DNA of 64,000 nucleotides from Fictibacillus terranigra (GTDB lineage Bacteria; Bacillota; Bacilli; Bacillales; Fictibacillaceae): NCBI RefSeq assembly GCF_030412265.1, contig NZ_JAUHLN010000001.1, positions 310,001 to 374,000 of the forward strand, read 5' to 3'. Shown piece by piece: positions 62,420 to 64,000 of this stretch (position 1 is its first letter; each line of letters starts with the position of its first letter). The notes under the pieces were generated by a model. It saw only the letters and a program-made list of their open reading frames with translations, ran no database searches and was not told where the DNA came from. The position numbers and the translations under genes were made by a program.

Positions 62420-62508
62420 TTGACTTATCAATATGAAAGCGTTATCTTAACAATTAATACAACAATACTGTTTCAAACATAATATTTGTATTAAATACTA
62501 CAGTATTT
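62420..62508 (+). promoter_or_regulatory. Promoter, cre site and palindrome before the sugar-binding gene
   Basis: TTGACT (62420-62425), 17 bp, TATCTT (62443-62448) is a candidate promoter. TGAAAGCGTTATCT (62434-62447) overlaps it and matches the cre pattern except at the last base. AAATACTACAGTATTT (62493-62508) is an inverted repeat with 7-bp arms that suits the ArsR-type regulator. The leader to ATG 62682 is about 220 nt with no gene seen in it. Confidence 0.5.
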
Positions 62509-62681
62509 GTTATGAAAAAAACAGGATTTTTATTTGCGGCATCGGGGATTAGCAACATAAATTTTCAGAATGTTTAAACTTTTGGTCAGGAAGGGGGAAC
62601 TATCGGTTTTAAGTGATCAAGCAGGTCATAGTTTTCTGTTTTTCCAACGGCCTTAACTAATTAACGAGGGGGAGATTCAAG

Positions 62682-63947
62682 ATGCATAAGAAAATCAAAG
62701 TAATGATCAGCTGTATGATCATCGTTATTTTTATTCTTTCCTTAGGGGCGTGCAGTCAAAGTTCATCGTCTGATAAGGTAGGAAAAAATGAAATTGTGTT
62801 TTGGAATCCGTTTGTAGGTCCAGATGGCAAAAACATGCAGATGATGGTCGATGCCTATAACAAAACGAATCCGAAGTTTAAAGTGAGAAATATCTCACTA
62901 AAAGAAGCCGATATGTACGCAAAGATCCCTACCGTTGTCAATTCGGGCAGAAACATCCCTGATTTAAACATTGTTCATGCTGAGCGGATCAAACAATTTG
63001 TGGACAAGGATATGCTGATTCCAATGGATGATTCCCTTGCAAAATATCCTGAAATCAAAGCTGAAAATTATGTGAAAGCGGGCTGGGATATCGGCGGCCT
63101 GGACAATAAGCGATATAGCGTCCCTTTGGATGTGCATAGCTTTGTTATGTACTACAACAAAGATCTGGCTGCCAAATATGCGCCACATGCCCTTGATGAT
63201 CATATCGTTACATTTGATGAAATAAAGGAAGCAGGATTAAAAGCGAAAAAAGATGGCATTATAGCGGCGCCTGTTACTTGGATGAAGCCTGCCTTCTTGT
63301 CGGTGTACAGCCAAATGGGTGGAAGCATTACGAGTGATGGCACGAAGCCGACGTTAAACACGGAACAAGCCGTAGACACGTTAAAACTCTACAATGGTTT
63401 TGTAAAGTCAGGCATCACTAATAAAGATGGCCAGGATGCGGGTCAAGCCTTTAAATCTGGAAAAGCGATCTTCTACCCTGAAGGAATCTGGATGCAAAAT
63501 GATATTAAGAAGGCAAAGAATTTAAATTGGGGAATGACAAATTTCCCTCAGCTAAGTGATGACAAGAACAAAATGGTGAACTGGAGTTCTTCCCACCAAT
63601 TTGTACTTCTTAAAAACCCTGAAAGAAACAAGAAGAAAACAGAGGGCGTCATAAAGTTTATTAACTGGGTAAGGGATAACTCCCTTCCATGGGCAGAAGC
63701 GGGGCAAAACCCGGCAGCATTGGCTACATTGGATAATCCCAAATATCACGAGATGCCTCAATCGTTCTTGATTAAAGATGCAACAGAGCAAAAATCGTTA
63801 AAAATCTTTGACTACAAATACAACGGCTATATCTCTGAACAACTGGACAAGATCGGCAACGATACGGTATTTGGAAAGCTCGATATTAAAAAGGCTCTAA
63901 AGGATTCCCAAAAAACCGTGGAGGATAAGATCGCTCAGGATAAGTAA
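62682..63947 (+). CDS. Sugar ABC transporter substrate-binding lipoprotein (family 1)
   Basis: A 421-residue binding protein with a signal peptide ending in lipobox LGAC (Cys near residue 24), then NEIVFWNPFVGPDGKNMQMMVDAYNKTNPKFKVRNIS. The later region PLDVHSFVMYYNKDLAAKYAP and FYPEGIWMQNDIKK are usual for CUT1-type binding proteins. GAGGGGGAG precedes the ATG. Permease genes are expected beyond the right edge, which is reached 53 bp after the stop. Confidence 0.92.
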   Translation: MHKKIKVMISCMIIVIFILSLGACSQSSSSDKVGKNEIVFWNPFVGPDGKNMQMMVDAYNKTNPKFKVRNISLKEADMYAKIPTVVNSGRNIPDLNIVHAERIKQFVDKDMLIPMDDSLAKYPEIKAENYVKAGWDIGGLDNKRYSVPLDVHSFVMYYNKDLAAKYAPHALDDHIVTFDEIKEAGLKAKKDGIIAAPVTWMKPAFLSVYSQMGGSITSDGTKPTLNTEQAVDTLKLYNGFVKSGITNKDGQDAGQAFKSGKAIFYPEGIWMQNDIKKAKNLNWGMTNFPQLSDDKNKMVNWSSSHQFVLLKNPERNKKKTEGVIKFINWVRDNSLPWAEAGQNPAALATLDNPKYHEMPQSFLIKDATEQKSLKIFDYKYNGYISEQLDKIGNDTVFGKLDIKKALKDSQKTVEDKIAQDK

Positions 63948-64000
63948 GAGGAACCAGGTCTCCAGCAGAATGGATAGAAGGCAATGGAAGGATTTCTTCT

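Overview
The window looks like the chromosome of a spore-forming low-GC Gram-positive bacterium of the Bacillaceae (Bacillus or Fictibacillus type). The reasons are a B. subtilis-order rbsRKDACB operon, GsiB, YkyB, a SleB-type cortex hydrolase, strong AAGGAGG ribosome binding sites, frequent TTG/GTG starts and many U-tailed hairpin terminators. I saw no rRNA, tRNA, CRISPR array or insertion sequence. Species assignment is not possible from reading alone.

Layout. 1-5.4 kb: a YolD-like gene behind a LexA-type box, a secreted subtilisin-like protease, a SleB-like hydrolase, a D-2-hydroxyacid dehydrogenase and a frameshifted MFS transporter. 5.6-11.7 kb: the ribose operon with two perfect RbsR-type operators. 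Copies of a GGTGCC-AGGCACC double palindrome sit between several genes, and one half-element lies inside rbsD. 11.8-14.3 kb: a decayed TPR regulator, a PAS-STAS protein, a small receiver-like protein and a strict 21-bp tandem array. 14.4-20.8 kb: a LacI regulator divergent from a sugar ABC importer, a DUF1861 protein and a GH130 enzyme, probably for mannosides. 21-25 kb: PaiB/PaiA, a MarR regulator with palindromic sites, a twice-frameshifted YczE gene, a LysE exporter and an AraC regulator. 25-34.9 kb: a mosaic of small genes (GNATs, GerA fragment, iron chaperone, gndA, gsiB, LysE), with one GC-rich outlier that joins a bulb-type lectin, a papain/C39-like domain and MIR repeats.

35-41 kb: SelO, DinB, TatA, PhoX and PhoD; both phosphatases carry twin-arginine signals, so this is a phosphate-scavenging cluster with its own TatA. 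42.3-52.7 kb: an exopolysaccharide locus (co-polymerase, tyrosine kinase, PHP phosphatase, UDP-glucose synthesis, priming transferase, polymerase, flippase, glycerophosphotransferase, GT2, galE). Its middle part is distinctly AT-rich. 53.3-55 kb: a ParB-like protein and a replication-initiator-like HTH protein side by side.

55.2-60.7 kb: a polymorphic toxin locus. A YwqH-like helper, a pre-toxin/HNH nuclease and its SUKH-like immunity gene are followed by three paralogous immunity-like genes of one unnamed family, orphan toxin tails, other immunity-like genes and a frameshifted YwqK-type gene. 60.8-64 kb: a DinB protein, an ArsR-type regulator with a long ligand-like domain, and a divergent sugar-binding lipoprotein at the right edge.

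The most interesting items are the lectin-protease-MIR protein, the toxin/immunity array, the GGTGCC element family (including its in-frame VPGT insertion), the 21-bp iteron-like array and a three-site operator motif shared by the MarR locus and a distant GNAT gene.
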